Source of the DNA: CBDFKJ01 sp965248805
GTDB lineage: Bacteria; Pseudomonadota; Alphaproteobacteria; UBA6615
DNA: 64,000 nucleotides
Direction: 5' to 3'
Assembly: GCA_965248805.1 (NCBI GenBank)
Contig: CBDFKJ010000006.1
Location: 248,001-312,000, forward strand
The stretch's first letter is position 1; each line of letters begins with the position of its first letter. Shown piece by piece: positions 49,501 through 57,710 of this stretch. Below the pieces are notes generated by a model that made no database searches, had not been told where the DNA came from, and saw only the letters and a list, made by a program, of their open reading frames with translations. Made by a program: the position numbers and the translations under genes.

Positions 49501-51010
49501 ATGACGGACCCGACAGCGCACCGAGATCAACGCCGAGCCAGCGGACAAGATTGGCGACAAATACGGGGAATCCGGCCCGCTCGCGCCAGCCCGAGTCCGC
49601 AAGTCCGAACGAAATCTGCACTTCGCGGCCGGCCGACGTGGTCCGCGCCTGGACCAGGGGCGTTCCCGCCGATTCCGCCAGCACCGTCGCGCCGGCAAGC
49701 CGCGCTACCTGATATCCGGTTTGCGGGGCGAGCGCGGTCCAATTGACGCCGTCGGATAACGGATGATCGTTGTTCCAACCGGTGACGTATGTGTCGGGAA
49801 GAAGCCCCGGCGGTGTTTCGCCGGCGATATGGGCGTCACCGAGCCACAAAACATTCGTCGCGGGACGGTCGGGCACCGCAACGCCATCAACGACCACCAA
49901 ATCGAAGTCGCCAACGTCGGCGGGCAATTCGTCGGCCGCTGCCACCTCTACATCGTTGAGGGACTGCAGAGCGGCGATCAGCGGTCCATCGGTGTCGCCA
50001 AGATACAAAACGCTAGCCGAGTCCGGATTTCCACGAAGCGCGAAATAGACGGCATTATCGTGAGGCCCGGCGTCTTCCGGCAGCTGCAACAGCACCGCTC
50101 CCGGACCGGGCAGCTCCAGCGCCACGCTGAACGTCACGTCGTCCGCATTGCGACGGGTCACGTCGGTCTCGCTCCAGTCGACGAAGCCATCGCCGCCCGC
50201 CGGCCGAAACATCACTTGAACCGTAGTCTCCTCCGCATCCGAACCGCGGAACCGCACGGTGCCGGTGATGTTCCACTTGCCGGCGCCGGCATCGTCAGCG
50301 ATCGCCTTGGCGGTGATCCCGACATTGGCAACCTCGCCAGTAACCGCGGCCGGGGCGTCGGCGCTAGTGAAGACCGCGCGTGTCACCGTCAGATCGGGGA
50401 ACGCAGCGACGACAGCGTCGTCAGCGACGTCGGTGCTGTCGGTGAGCAGAACGATGTCCGGCGTTTCGTCGTTACCAACGAGCGCGTCGATCAGCCCTGC
50501 AGCTCCTTGCCAATCGGCCGCTCCATCGCCCGCCCGCAGCCCCTCGACAGTCGGCCCAATGTTGGATGAAGCCGCTTGCCGGGCGATATGGACCTGAGCT
50601 TGAGCGCCGGCAGTGACCACGGAGATCCTGTTGCCCGGCCTAGAGGCGCCGGCCTCGATCAGGTCGCCGAGCTGCTCAACCGCAGTATCGAATCGGCTTG
50701 GTGCCAGGTCGGTCGCGCGCATGCTGCCGGACGCGTCAAGCACATAGATGGTGTGCGTGCTGGCTCGGTCGGTACCGAACAAAGGGTGCGCCAGCGCCAC
50801 AGCAATCGAAAGCACGATCAGCAGCTGCAGCAGCAAAAGCAGACTCGGCTGCGGCCAGCGTAGTGAACGGCTGGGCGCGGCGCCGCTCTCCAGCAGCCGC
50901 CATAGTATCAAGCTCGGCACGTCGATCTGACGCCGGCGGCGCATGTGCAGCGCCAGTACGACGATTGTCAGCGCCCCCAAAACCAGCCACCCGGGGGCGA
51001 GAAGGCTCAC
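46580..51010 (-). CDS. 1476-aa membrane protein with two von Willebrand domains (BatA/MxaC/MxaL-like fusion)
   Basis: The N-terminal half begins with a BatA-like membrane segment (ALTIVVLALHMRRRRQIDVPS), a second helix near 56-76, then a von Willebrand domain with MIDAS DASGS at residues 92-96. A membrane segment follows near 607 (WPWVWWWLLVAALLVLLAEA). The second half restarts with a helix near 653, has a repeat-like periplasmic region, and a second MIDAS DRSGSM near 1018. It ends with a helix near 1440-1460. It looks like two BatA/BatB-type proteins fused tandemly. In mxa operons two separate such proteins (MxaC, MxaL) exist, so a fused counterpart is a good guess. It overlaps the upstream gene by 4 bp. 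Confidence 0.8.
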   Translation of the reverse strand: MSLLAPGWLVLGALTIVVLALHMRRRRQIDVPSLILWRLLESGAAPSRSLRWPQPSLLLLLQLLIVLSIAVALAHPLFGTDRASTHTIYVLDASGSMRATDLAPSRFDTAVEQLGDLIEAGASRPGNRISVVTAGAQAQVHIARQAASSNIGPTVEGLRAGDGAADWQGAAGLIDALVGNDETPDIVLLTDSTDVADDAVVAAFPDLTVTRAVFTSADAPAAVTGEVANVGITAKAIADDAGAGKWNITGTVRFRGSDAEETTVQVMFRPAGGDGFVDWSETDVTRRNADDVTFSVALELPGPGAVLLQLPEDAGPHDNAVYFALRGNPDSASVLYLGDTDGPLIAALQSLNDVEVAAADELPADVGDFDLVVVDGVAVPDRPATNVLWLGDAHIAGETPPGLLPDTYVTGWNNDHPLSDGVNWTALAPQTGYQVARLAGATVLAESAGTPLVQARTTSAGREVQISFGLADSGWRERAGFPVFVANLVRWLGVDLGALSGPSCVVGAACPIESRLLTGRIFAPDGAEAWSSAPGDANYLLPGVERTFIPDRAGVYRLEAGGHSRLLVVNAAADGETALAPRDVEVTEPPTSPLWPWVWWWLLVAALLVLLAEAWIAGRGPEQFLKRSALARANPLALRRRLQLGVRAAAGLFMLAAVLGMPMLGREPAEQVIVIVGTDLGPEGQNPERGRMLDELETNRTAAAGGEPAGIVTTGAAVRVAADLGGAPEPLPADTFRSPQPGANLEQALQLAAAMVPAHRAGRVVLAADGNETAGEIAKSVAALRSRGLAVDIEPLTELPQGEVLVESIKVPARVYAGDAFALDAVVYSQRSANASVTVKRAGEIVHNQEVDLLAGRNRIETVVTADDPGSLLLEVSVAMASDTFARNNSEGVFVEVAPTPAIVIITPEPDTGEYLADALSVQGLTASVIAPADAPDTMDGWLGYDSVILMNMPAIALNTDQQEMLEEFVELHGRGLLILGGENSFGPGGYFETPFERASPLSSRVPHDAPQVALVYVLDRSGSMVGAVDDAGLVTRLDIAKQATLTAVSLLNDVSQVGIVVFDTKGHVLLPMQQQKDEAGVSAALDPLVSGGGTAILPGLALGIDMIAKVDAAARHVVVMTDGLSQEANFEPLLAKASRAGITISAIAIGGTADIRQPMDIAEHGGGAFYATEDFKALPSILAQETLMLASSPVQQRIAPVSWVDRSADFLAGLPDVLPPLHGYVRTTAQPQADLHLTVTEEDGEKTPLLASWRYGNGRVLAFATHGAGAGTQEWIQLPEYPLMWAQAIRHFLPDIPGPGLHISLHRAGDTVRIVADVVGTDGGPLNELPVTATLAEDEETRIQLGEVQPGRYEGSFVVTEPGAYRIDVKADELMREAMMYVAYPARFDFVRSDFDKLNALAGATGGRMLLGDKTLFSDELAWVARPAWRLWAVVGLALFMLDLAIRHVPGVFGLRKRSPMPSRHSQASTQPRTT

Positions 51011-52629
51011 TTGCCGAGCCTCATGGCCTCAAAGTAGCGACTGACAACGTCCCGAGCCGGCACGGGAAGGTCGGTGCGGGTGACTTCCCCCTCCGCTATC
51101 GCTCGCCAGCCTCCCGCCGCACCAGGGGCATTCCCGTCCGGCACCTGCAACTCCGCGAGCGGCGGGAAGTCGATCCGGATCCTACGGCCGCCGCCGCGGC
51201 CCGGATCCTGCAGCACCATTTCGCCTTCCGCGTTTATCGCGGCGCCCGGGCCGCCTGCCGGACCGAACAGCGGCTGGTCGCCGATGCCGGCGTAGTCGCC
51301 CTCGCCGGCCCCGTCCGCCCCGCCGATCATGATCCCGGCCGCCGGGCCCTCGGCGTTGGGGCCTTCCGGGCCGTATTCGTCGCCAACCTCGGCGTAGGTT
51401 CGGGTAAGATCCTCGTCGGCCAAAGCATCGGCCGGGCCGGCGCCGCCCAACGGTCGATCCGTGCGCGGGTCGCCGAGCACGGTTCCAGGCGGGGCCAAGT
51501 CGGCAAAATCTTCGATGCCGACATATTCCCTGGTCGTCAGCAGTCCCACAAAGGGGTTGTCTGGAATGTCAGGATCGTCCCTAGGCTCTCCCGCCCCGGC
51601 GTTAAAAGGCATATCCTGGTATGCGCCCTTCGGGCGGTTCGGCGCCAACTCGTTCAAGCCGGCGATCAGGCGCGAGAGGTTGCGGGACGTGTTCTGTTCC
51701 CCGGCCCGATCGTAAGCGTCGCGGGCCAGGGTCAACAGCCGCCCCAACTCTTGGGCCAAGGCATCGCCACCGATGCCGTCGTCGCGCGTAACTTCGTTGC
51801 CGAGCTGGTCGAGCGCCCGCGCGATCGCCTGGATGGCCGGATCCGCCCTGGCCTCGCCGTCCTGTTTCAGGATTGCCGAGATGACGCGTAGATTCGCTGC
51901 CGTTTCCGCCTGTTGCGCAGCGGTCAGCGACGGCGGCTCCACCGCAACAGGGCGCAAGACATTGTAGGCGTCTTGCAGCAATGGCGGCGGGGGCGCCACT
52001 GTAAGCAAGATCGCTGCACCTAGCAGGATCGGGACACCGGCAACGATCCGCGATAGACGCATCGGCACCAGGCGCCGCGGATCGACCGCCTCCGAGCGTG
52101 CGCCGGCGTGGTGCATCAGTGCCTGTGACACGACCCCGGGCCACCGTGCCGGTGCCGAGGATACCTCCAGCGCCGTACTCATGCACTCGTCCATGCCGAA
52201 CCGGCGGTCGGCGGCGCGCGCCATGACAGCGATGCCCGGCCGCAGGAGGAGTGCAATCACCGGCGCCATTGCGATCGCAGCCAGACCGACTCCAGTTGAA
52301 AGCAAAACATGCTGCGGAAATGGAGACGGGCGCCAATCGAACAGCCGGCTCGGCACGAGCGGACCCGCGAATGCCAGAGACGGCGCCAAGGTGCCGAGAA
52401 GATCGTGCGCCACCTGCAGCAGGCAGAAAACGCCAAGCGCAACCGCTACGCCCGCGACTCCGGCCCTGACCATAGTGGAGTATGCAGAACGCCGCCGCGC
52501 CCGCTGAAGCCTTTGAACAAGGCCGGCAAGGAGGGAATCGGCGTCTGCGCCTGTCTGGGCTGGGGCGAACAACTGCGCGTCGGTCACTATCGTCGGGTCC
52601 CCAATAGCACGGTGAGCATATGATGGCAT
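51007..52629 (-). CDS. Membrane protein of unknown function in MoxR operon (540 aa)
   Basis: The protein has about three hydrophobic helices (near 53-75, 108-130 and 195-215), then a predicted soluble domain, and a low-complexity acidic and glycine-rich stretch from about 330 to 470 with many ED, GG and PG pairs. I do not recognise the family. The ATG at 52629 is used, but a GTG at 52587 preceded by GGGGA is a good alternative. It starts the minus-strand operon with the von Willebrand, MoxR and DUF58 genes, so it is probably a component of the same complex. Confidence 0.65.
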   Translation of the reverse strand: MPSYAHRAIGDPTIVTDAQLFAPAQTGADADSLLAGLVQRLQRARRRSAYSTMVRAGVAGVAVALGVFCLLQVAHDLLGTLAPSLAFAGPLVPSRLFDWRPSPFPQHVLLSTGVGLAAIAMAPVIALLLRPGIAVMARAADRRFGMDECMSTALEVSSAPARWPGVVSQALMHHAGARSEAVDPRRLVPMRLSRIVAGVPILLGAAILLTVAPPPPLLQDAYNVLRPVAVEPPSLTAAQQAETAANLRVISAILKQDGEARADPAIQAIARALDQLGNEVTRDDGIGGDALAQELGRLLTLARDAYDRAGEQNTSRNLSRLIAGLNELAPNRPKGAYQDMPFNAGAGEPRDDPDIPDNPFVGLLTTREYVGIEDFADLAPPGTVLGDPRTDRPLGGAGPADALADEDLTRTYAEVGDEYGPEGPNAEGPAAGIMIGGADGAGEGDYAGIGDQPLFGPAGGPGAAINAEGEMVLQDPGRGGGRRIRIDFPPLAELQVPDGNAPGAAGGWRAIAEGEVTRTDLPVPARDVVSRYFEAMRLGK

Positions 52630-52810
52630 ACATTGCCGGCTCGTTTCAAACCACCAACATTTGCTTCGGCAGCCGCTACAGCGGGCCGGCGAGTGGGCGA
52701 GCCTGGGCCCAAACCGTGGTTCGGGTTGACACGCATGCGTCGTTATGCGTCACTTCAAGTGGTGATTGCTGGCGGATAAGTGCACGAGGTTAAGTTTTGC
52801 GGAGATCAGG

Positions 52811-53251
52811 ATGAGAGATCGCTGGGGCCGTCGGATTTGTTTTGTGGCAATTGTGGCCCTCACAGGATCGTTCGGTTTTGGCGCGGTGGCCGGGCCGGAT
52901 GCGGGTCCTCAATCGCGCGCAAACACCGGCGCATTCCAACAGTTGGCCCAAGCGACGCCCAACCTAAGGACGTTGACGCGCGAGGGCAGGCTTCTTTACG
53001 CACGCGAGTGTTCGGTTTGCCACGGCGACGAGGGCGAGGGGATAGCCGGGCCGAAATTGGTCGGGAATGAACTCCTGGAGTCGCGAGGCCTAACCGTCGG
53101 GCAGATTCTAGGGGGTGACCCAGAGCGAGGTATGCCTCCGTTCGACACACTCAACAATCGGCAGGCCGCCGCGGTCGCCACGTTTGTCCGCAACGCATGG
53201 GGCAATGAATTCGGGGTGGTGCTCCCCGACTATGTGGATCGCTTGCGCTAG
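52811..53251 (+). CDS. Cytochrome c, probable electron acceptor of the PQQ dehydrogenase
   Basis: The 146-residue secreted cytochrome has a signal peptide, a heme-binding CSVCH (residues 67-71) and a likely axial Met108 in RGMPPF. Single-heme class I cytochromes of this kind serve as XoxG/cytochrome cL-type acceptors. The ATG at 52811 is preferred because GGAGATCAGG is directly upstream and a signal peptide starts there. It lies 130 bp before the dehydrogenase gene on the same strand and 181 bp from the divergent operon. Confidence 0.9.
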   Translation: MRDRWGRRICFVAIVALTGSFGFGAVAGPDAGPQSRANTGAFQQLAQATPNLRTLTREGRLLYARECSVCHGDEGEGIAGPKLVGNELLESRGLTVGQILGGDPERGMPPFDTLNNRQAAAVATFVRNAWGNEFGVVLPDYVDRLR

Positions 53252-53381
53252 CACCACCGCCGCTGGATCCCTCCGGGTGAATGCGAGCGGGCACGCGCAT
53301 GCCCAACGAGATTGGTACCGGTTGGCACAGTGAGTATGTGTTCAACGCTGTTAGTTGAGTGAACCGATTGGGAGGACGTTA

Positions 53382-55346
53382 ATGACTATGCAAACGAAGC
53401 TTTCCGCCTCGCTCATAGCGATGGCGGTCGCAGGAGGAATGTCGGGCGCTGCACTCGCCAATGACGATGTGCTCCGCTTGTCGGCAGATCCGGGCAACAT
53501 GTTGATGCCCAGTATCCACTACAATGGCTGGAACCACAGTGAGCTGGATCAGATCAACCTCGACACGGTCAAGGACCTTCAAGTGGCCTGGACCTGGCAG
53601 ATCGGTATCACCGACTCGCACGAGGCACCGCCGTTGGTCGTCGGCGATACCATGTATATCGCGTCGCCGAAGCCGAACTATGTCTATGCCCTCGACCTGA
53701 GCGAACAGGGCAAGGTGATCTGGGAATTCCGGCCCACCATGGATGTCGAGTTGGCGACCGCGCAGACTTGCTGCGGATCGCAGACCCGCGCGCTTTATTA
53801 CGCAGAAGACAAGATCTTCTATGCGACGCTGGACGGCCAAATCATCGCCCTCGACGCGAAGAGCGGCGAGCAGTTGTGGCATAACGTCGGCGTGCGCATC
53901 GAGGACGGCGAAGGCATGGCCGGCAACGGCTTGATCGTCGGTGACAAGTTCATCGTCGGCAACGAGGGCGGCGAGCGCGGCGCGCGCGGCAAGGTCCACG
54001 CGTACAACATCAACACCGGCAAGCAGGAGTGGCTCTACTACAACATGGGCCCGAACCTCCAAGTCGGCGTCACCGATCGTTTCCAGCCCTTCTACGACGA
54101 TGACAAGATCGACAATCCGATGGCCGATTCCTGGTTCGGCGACTCCTGGAAAACAGGCGGCGGCACCAGTTGGGGCTATTTCTCCTGGGATCCGGAACTG
54201 AACCTTGTCTACTACTCAACCGGTAACTGCGGGCCCTGGAACGCCGACTATCGGCGTGAATGGGGCGTGGTCGACTTCGAGCCAGTGCGACAGCCCGGTG
54301 AGCATCCATCAGTGGGACGGTTTGATGCAGGCGACGCAAACATCGGCACCCTGCCGGGCTACAAGAACAACTACTGCGCCTCGCAAATGGCGCGCGACGG
54401 CACCACCGGCGAATTGGTCTGGGCGTACAACATTACGCCGGCCGACCCTTGGGACATCGATGAGCCCCTCATCACCCAAATAGTCGACTTCGAGATCGAC
54501 GGCGTGATGCGCAAAACGGCACTGAAGGCAGCGCGTGACGGCTATATGTACATCTGGGACGCCGCCACCGGCGAAATCTTGAACCAGCCCTGGATGTTCG
54601 AGTACACCGACATCACGCTCGGCGTGGATACCGAACTGGGGCGCCCAATCTACAACATCGATCAGTGGCCGTTTACCCACGTCGAGGACCGGCGGAAGTA
54701 TTCGGACGCCGACCCCTGGCCGGAGGGTAACAGGCCCGAAGGCTTCGTAGATTGGTCGGGGACCGAGATTGAATACTGTCCCAGTGTCGGCACGAGGAAT
54801 TGGGAAAACGACACTTACTCGCCGATGACAGGGCTCCTGTACACCGCAACCGACACCGATTGCCGCACCATGGTCATGCTCGAGGGTGAGTATGTACCGG
54901 GCGAAAGCTACACGCTGCAGCGGCGCGCCGGCCCGCGCGGGGCTGCGGAAAGAAAGGACCTCGACGGCAATCCGACCGAAGTTCTGACCAAGCTGATGGC
55001 CAATGATCCGCTCGGCGGCCGGACGGTTTGGGTGAACAACTACAACACGACGCGTCGGGCGCCGATCATGTCCACCGCAGGCGGCCTGTTGTTCCAGGGC
55101 GGCAATGACACGGGCGTGTTCCGGGCCATAAATCAGGAAAACGGCGATGTCGTGTGGGAGTTCCGCACGGGCTCGGCGTTCAACCAGACGCCGATCACGT
55201 ACCTGCATGATGGCAAGCAGTATGTTGCCATCATCTCCAGCGTGCGCCCGGGTGACACCCAGGTGGCGGCGGACGCCGAGGCTGACGCCGATATCCGCTA
55301 CCGACGTCAGGGCACCACATTGTATGTGTGGGCGTTGCCTGGCTGA
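53382..55346 (+). CDS. PQQ-dependent alcohol dehydrogenase with lanthanide-type active site
   Basis: The 654-residue periplasmic eight-bladed propeller oxidises alcohols with PQQ and passes electrons to a cytochrome c. It has a signal peptide (cut near ALAND), the vicinal disulfide Cys130-Cys131 (TCCGSQ), metal ligands Glu198 and Asn282 (YYSTGNCG), catalytic Asp358, and Asp360 in PWDID. The aspartate two residues after the catalytic one is the mark of lanthanide-dependent enzymes (XoxF, PedH); calcium enzymes have Ala or Ser there. Compared with XoxF there is an insertion after Asn282 (about 286-330). The ATG at 53382 follows GGGAGGACG. A strong terminator follows. Confidence 0.93.
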   Translation: MTMQTKLSASLIAMAVAGGMSGAALANDDVLRLSADPGNMLMPSIHYNGWNHSELDQINLDTVKDLQVAWTWQIGITDSHEAPPLVVGDTMYIASPKPNYVYALDLSEQGKVIWEFRPTMDVELATAQTCCGSQTRALYYAEDKIFYATLDGQIIALDAKSGEQLWHNVGVRIEDGEGMAGNGLIVGDKFIVGNEGGERGARGKVHAYNINTGKQEWLYYNMGPNLQVGVTDRFQPFYDDDKIDNPMADSWFGDSWKTGGGTSWGYFSWDPELNLVYYSTGNCGPWNADYRREWGVVDFEPVRQPGEHPSVGRFDAGDANIGTLPGYKNNYCASQMARDGTTGELVWAYNITPADPWDIDEPLITQIVDFEIDGVMRKTALKAARDGYMYIWDAATGEILNQPWMFEYTDITLGVDTELGRPIYNIDQWPFTHVEDRRKYSDADPWPEGNRPEGFVDWSGTEIEYCPSVGTRNWENDTYSPMTGLLYTATDTDCRTMVMLEGEYVPGESYTLQRRAGPRGAAERKDLDGNPTEVLTKLMANDPLGGRTVWVNNYNTTRRAPIMSTAGGLLFQGGNDTGVFRAINQENGDVVWEFRTGSAFNQTPITYLHDGKQYVAIISSVRPGDTQVAADAEADADIRYRRQGTTLYVWALPG

Positions 55347-55391
55347 TTGACAGCGCTATCTACAACGCGGGGCGAATTGCTCGCCTCGCTT

Positions 55392-55423
55392 GGGGGAGGA
55401 TTACATCCTCCCCCTTTTCTTTT
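55392..55423 (+). terminator. Intrinsic terminator after the PQQ dehydrogenase
   Basis: GGGGGAGGA and TCCTCCCCC form a perfect 9-bp stem with a TTACA loop, followed by TTTTCTTTT. This is a strong intrinsic terminator 46 bp after the dehydrogenase stop, so the following XoxJ-like gene probably depends on another promoter or on partial readthrough. Confidence 0.9.
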
Positions 55424-55495
55424 GGAGGCTCGTTACGGCGCTGCTCAGCGTGTATGGTTGTGGATAACGTCCTTATTTGCGCGACAGCAGGTCTG

Positions 55496-56362
55496 ATGAT
55501 GGGAGTGAAACGAAGCGTGGCACACGTTGGGGATTTGGGCGGATTGCGCCACCTGGGCACAGAGCTTCGCCGGCTCGCGGCTGCCTCAGCCCTTGCGATC
55601 GTCGTAGCGGGCTCCGGTGGCCAGTCCGCATCGGCATGGGAAATGAGCGTGTGTGCCGATCCCGGCCTCCTGCCCTTCTCAAGCATCGATGAGACCGGCT
55701 TTGACAATCGGATCGCGAAGCTGTTGGCGGAGGCGGTCGATGCCACTGTCGAGTTCGTCTGGACCGCGCAAAGTCCTGATATGATCTCACTCTTCCTGCG
55801 GGTCGGGAAATGCGACGTCATCGTCGGCGTGCAGGACGGCCAAGAAGGCCTGCTAACGACGCTCGCCTACTATCGCAGTCCGATCGTATTCATTCAGCGT
55901 GCGGGACGCCCCTACAACGTGAGCATGTTCGACGACCCGGCCCTGCGGGAACTCCGCATCGGCATCCAGCATGCCGGAAGCCCGGCGTACGAAGCGCTGT
56001 TGAATCGCGGCATGAGGGGCAACATCACTCGCATCTACGAATACCAGCTCACACACATAATTGATGACATCGCCAAGGGCGAAATCGATGTCGGCCTCGC
56101 ATGGGGACCGACTGCCGGATATTTCGCCGCACTTCAAACTCCGCCGCTGCTCGTCTCGCCGGTGACGCCCGAGTTCGAGCCGCCGTTTAGACCGATGTTC
56201 ATCAACATCGCGGTCGGGGTTCGCATCGGCGACGAATCGCTGCGCGACCTGCTCGACATCGCCATCGCCAAGCAATGGGACGCGATCATCGCCATCCTGG
56301 AGGAATACCACGCCCCGACGATGCCGCTACAGCGACCGATGGTCTCTGAGGGGGGGCGGTAG
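55496..56362 (+). CDS. XoxJ/MxaJ-like periplasmic protein of PQQ dehydrogenase clusters
   Basis: The 288-residue protein has a signal region followed by the characteristic start MSVCADPGLLPFSSIDETGFDNRIA (quoted here as VCADPGLLPFSS and GFDNRIAKLL), typical of quinoprotein-associated binding proteins, and a two-lobe solute-binding fold. XoxJ and MxaJ are periplasmic partners thought to activate or assemble the dehydrogenase rather than import a nutrient. The ATG at 55496 is favoured; 55499 is equally possible. It ends 2 bp before the next gene, so they are coupled. Confidence 0.88.
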   Translation: MMGVKRSVAHVGDLGGLRHLGTELRRLAAASALAIVVAGSGGQSASAWEMSVCADPGLLPFSSIDETGFDNRIAKLLAEAVDATVEFVWTAQSPDMISLFLRVGKCDVIVGVQDGQEGLLTTLAYYRSPIVFIQRAGRPYNVSMFDDPALRELRIGIQHAGSPAYEALLNRGMRGNITRIYEYQLTHIIDDIAKGEIDVGLAWGPTAGYFAALQTPPLLVSPVTPEFEPPFRPMFINIAVGVRIGDESLRDLLDIAIAKQWDAIIAILEEYHAPTMPLQRPMVSEGGR

Positions 56363-56364
56363 GG

Positions 56365-57684
56365 ATGCGAAACCCGACGCGGCGAAGATTTCTGGCATGG
56401 GGCGGAGCTGCCGCTTCGACCGGCCTACTGTACCGCAGCGCGCGCAGCCAGACGCCGCAATCGCAGCCCATGAATATCGGCTTGGTGGTTCCGGCCAAAA
56501 CCGGATCGATAACCGTGCGGACCTCGATTACCGACTATGCCGGCGAAGGCGCGCGCATGGGCGCTATCTTCGCGGAGTCCGGCATCGGCGAGCTTGCCAG
56601 CGACCGCGGATGGAACCTGCGGATGCTACACGCGAACTCGCCCACGGCTCAAGCCGCCGAGAGAGCGGGGCAACGGCTGGTCGAAACCGGCAACATTTGC
56701 GCTCTAGTCGGCGGCGTCGGTGCGGGGCAGGCTGAAGTCCTGAGCGCAATTGCCGAGAAAGCCCAGGTTCCGTTTTTCAACATCGGCTCGTCGCGGCATG
56801 CCCTCCGGCAGGCCGGTTGCGGCCGCTACACGTTCCACGTCGAGGCCAGCGCCGCGATGTATCTCGACGCATTGGTGACGTTGGCTGCGTCGCAAGGGCG
56901 TCGTCGCTGGTTCGTTTTCCATGAGGACTCCGACGACGGACGGGCCCTGCACGCACGCGCCTTGATGGCATTCAACAAACACGGTTCCGGCGGTGAGGCC
57001 GTCGGCGCAGCCGCAGTGCGGTCTGATCAGCCGATCTATGTCAACGAAGTCTCTGCCGCCCTTGGCGCCGACCCGGACGCGGTCCTGCTGTTGGTGAATG
57101 CGGTCGATCAGCTAGCCATTATGGGCCAAATGGATAGTATGGGGCTTGACGCGCTCGCCGTGACATTCCCAGATGCTATCGCCCAGACCCGGGACTACAT
57201 TGTCTCGGTCCGGGCGATATTACCCAAAATCAATCCCAGGCACCGCGTGGCGCTGTGGGAGACGACGCTTCGCTCGGACGGGGCGAGCACTATCAACGAT
57301 GAATTTATGTCGCGGTGGGGCCAGCCAACCGATCCGACCGCATGGAGCGCTTACAGTGCAACGAAGATGCTGTTCGAGGCAGCAGTCGCAACCGGAACAC
57401 TCGATGGCTCCACGCTAGTTTCGTACTTTGAGAGTCCAGGTGCAGTGTTCGACATCGGCAAGGGCCCCGGCGTCTCTTTCCGCCCCTGGGACCACCAACT
57501 GCGCCAGCCACTTTACATGATCGAAGTGGACCAAGAGTTGCAGTGGATACGCAGCGATATCGCCACATGGGTCGGGGTCGCACGCCTCGCCGCGGTAATG
57601 CCGAATTCAGACTTAGACGGCGATCCGTTCGCGCGGTTGGATCGTTTCGGCGACGGTCCCGAAGAGTCGGCCTGTCGCTTGTAG
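56365..57684 (+). CDS. Type-1 periplasmic binding protein of PQQ-linked ABC system, copy 1
   Basis: The 439-residue protein starts RRRFLAWGGAAAS, a twin-arginine-type signal, and has a type-1 periplasmic fold (MNIGLVVPAKTGS, VPFFNIGSS, FRPWDHQLRQPLYMI). It matches the binding proteins found beside PQQ dehydrogenases and ABC-2 exporters, like PedB. A second copy starts beyond the window end (62976). The two share CxxxxFHxExSAAMYLDA and SFRPWDxQLRQ. This copy follows the XoxJ-like gene directly and is convergent with the permease. Confidence 0.88.
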   Translation: MRNPTRRRFLAWGGAAASTGLLYRSARSQTPQSQPMNIGLVVPAKTGSITVRTSITDYAGEGARMGAIFAESGIGELASDRGWNLRMLHANSPTAQAAERAGQRLVETGNICALVGGVGAGQAEVLSAIAEKAQVPFFNIGSSRHALRQAGCGRYTFHVEASAAMYLDALVTLAASQGRRRWFVFHEDSDDGRALHARALMAFNKHGSGGEAVGAAAVRSDQPIYVNEVSAALGADPDAVLLLVNAVDQLAIMGQMDSMGLDALAVTFPDAIAQTRDYIVSVRAILPKINPRHRVALWETTLRSDGASTINDEFMSRWGQPTDPTAWSAYSATKMLFEAAVATGTLDGSTLVSYFESPGAVFDIGKGPGVSFRPWDHQLRQPLYMIEVDQELQWIRSDIATWVGVARLAAVMPNSDLDGDPFARLDRFGDGPEESACRL

Positions 57685-57710
57685 CGCGAACCGGACAGCG
57701 CTCTGAGTCG

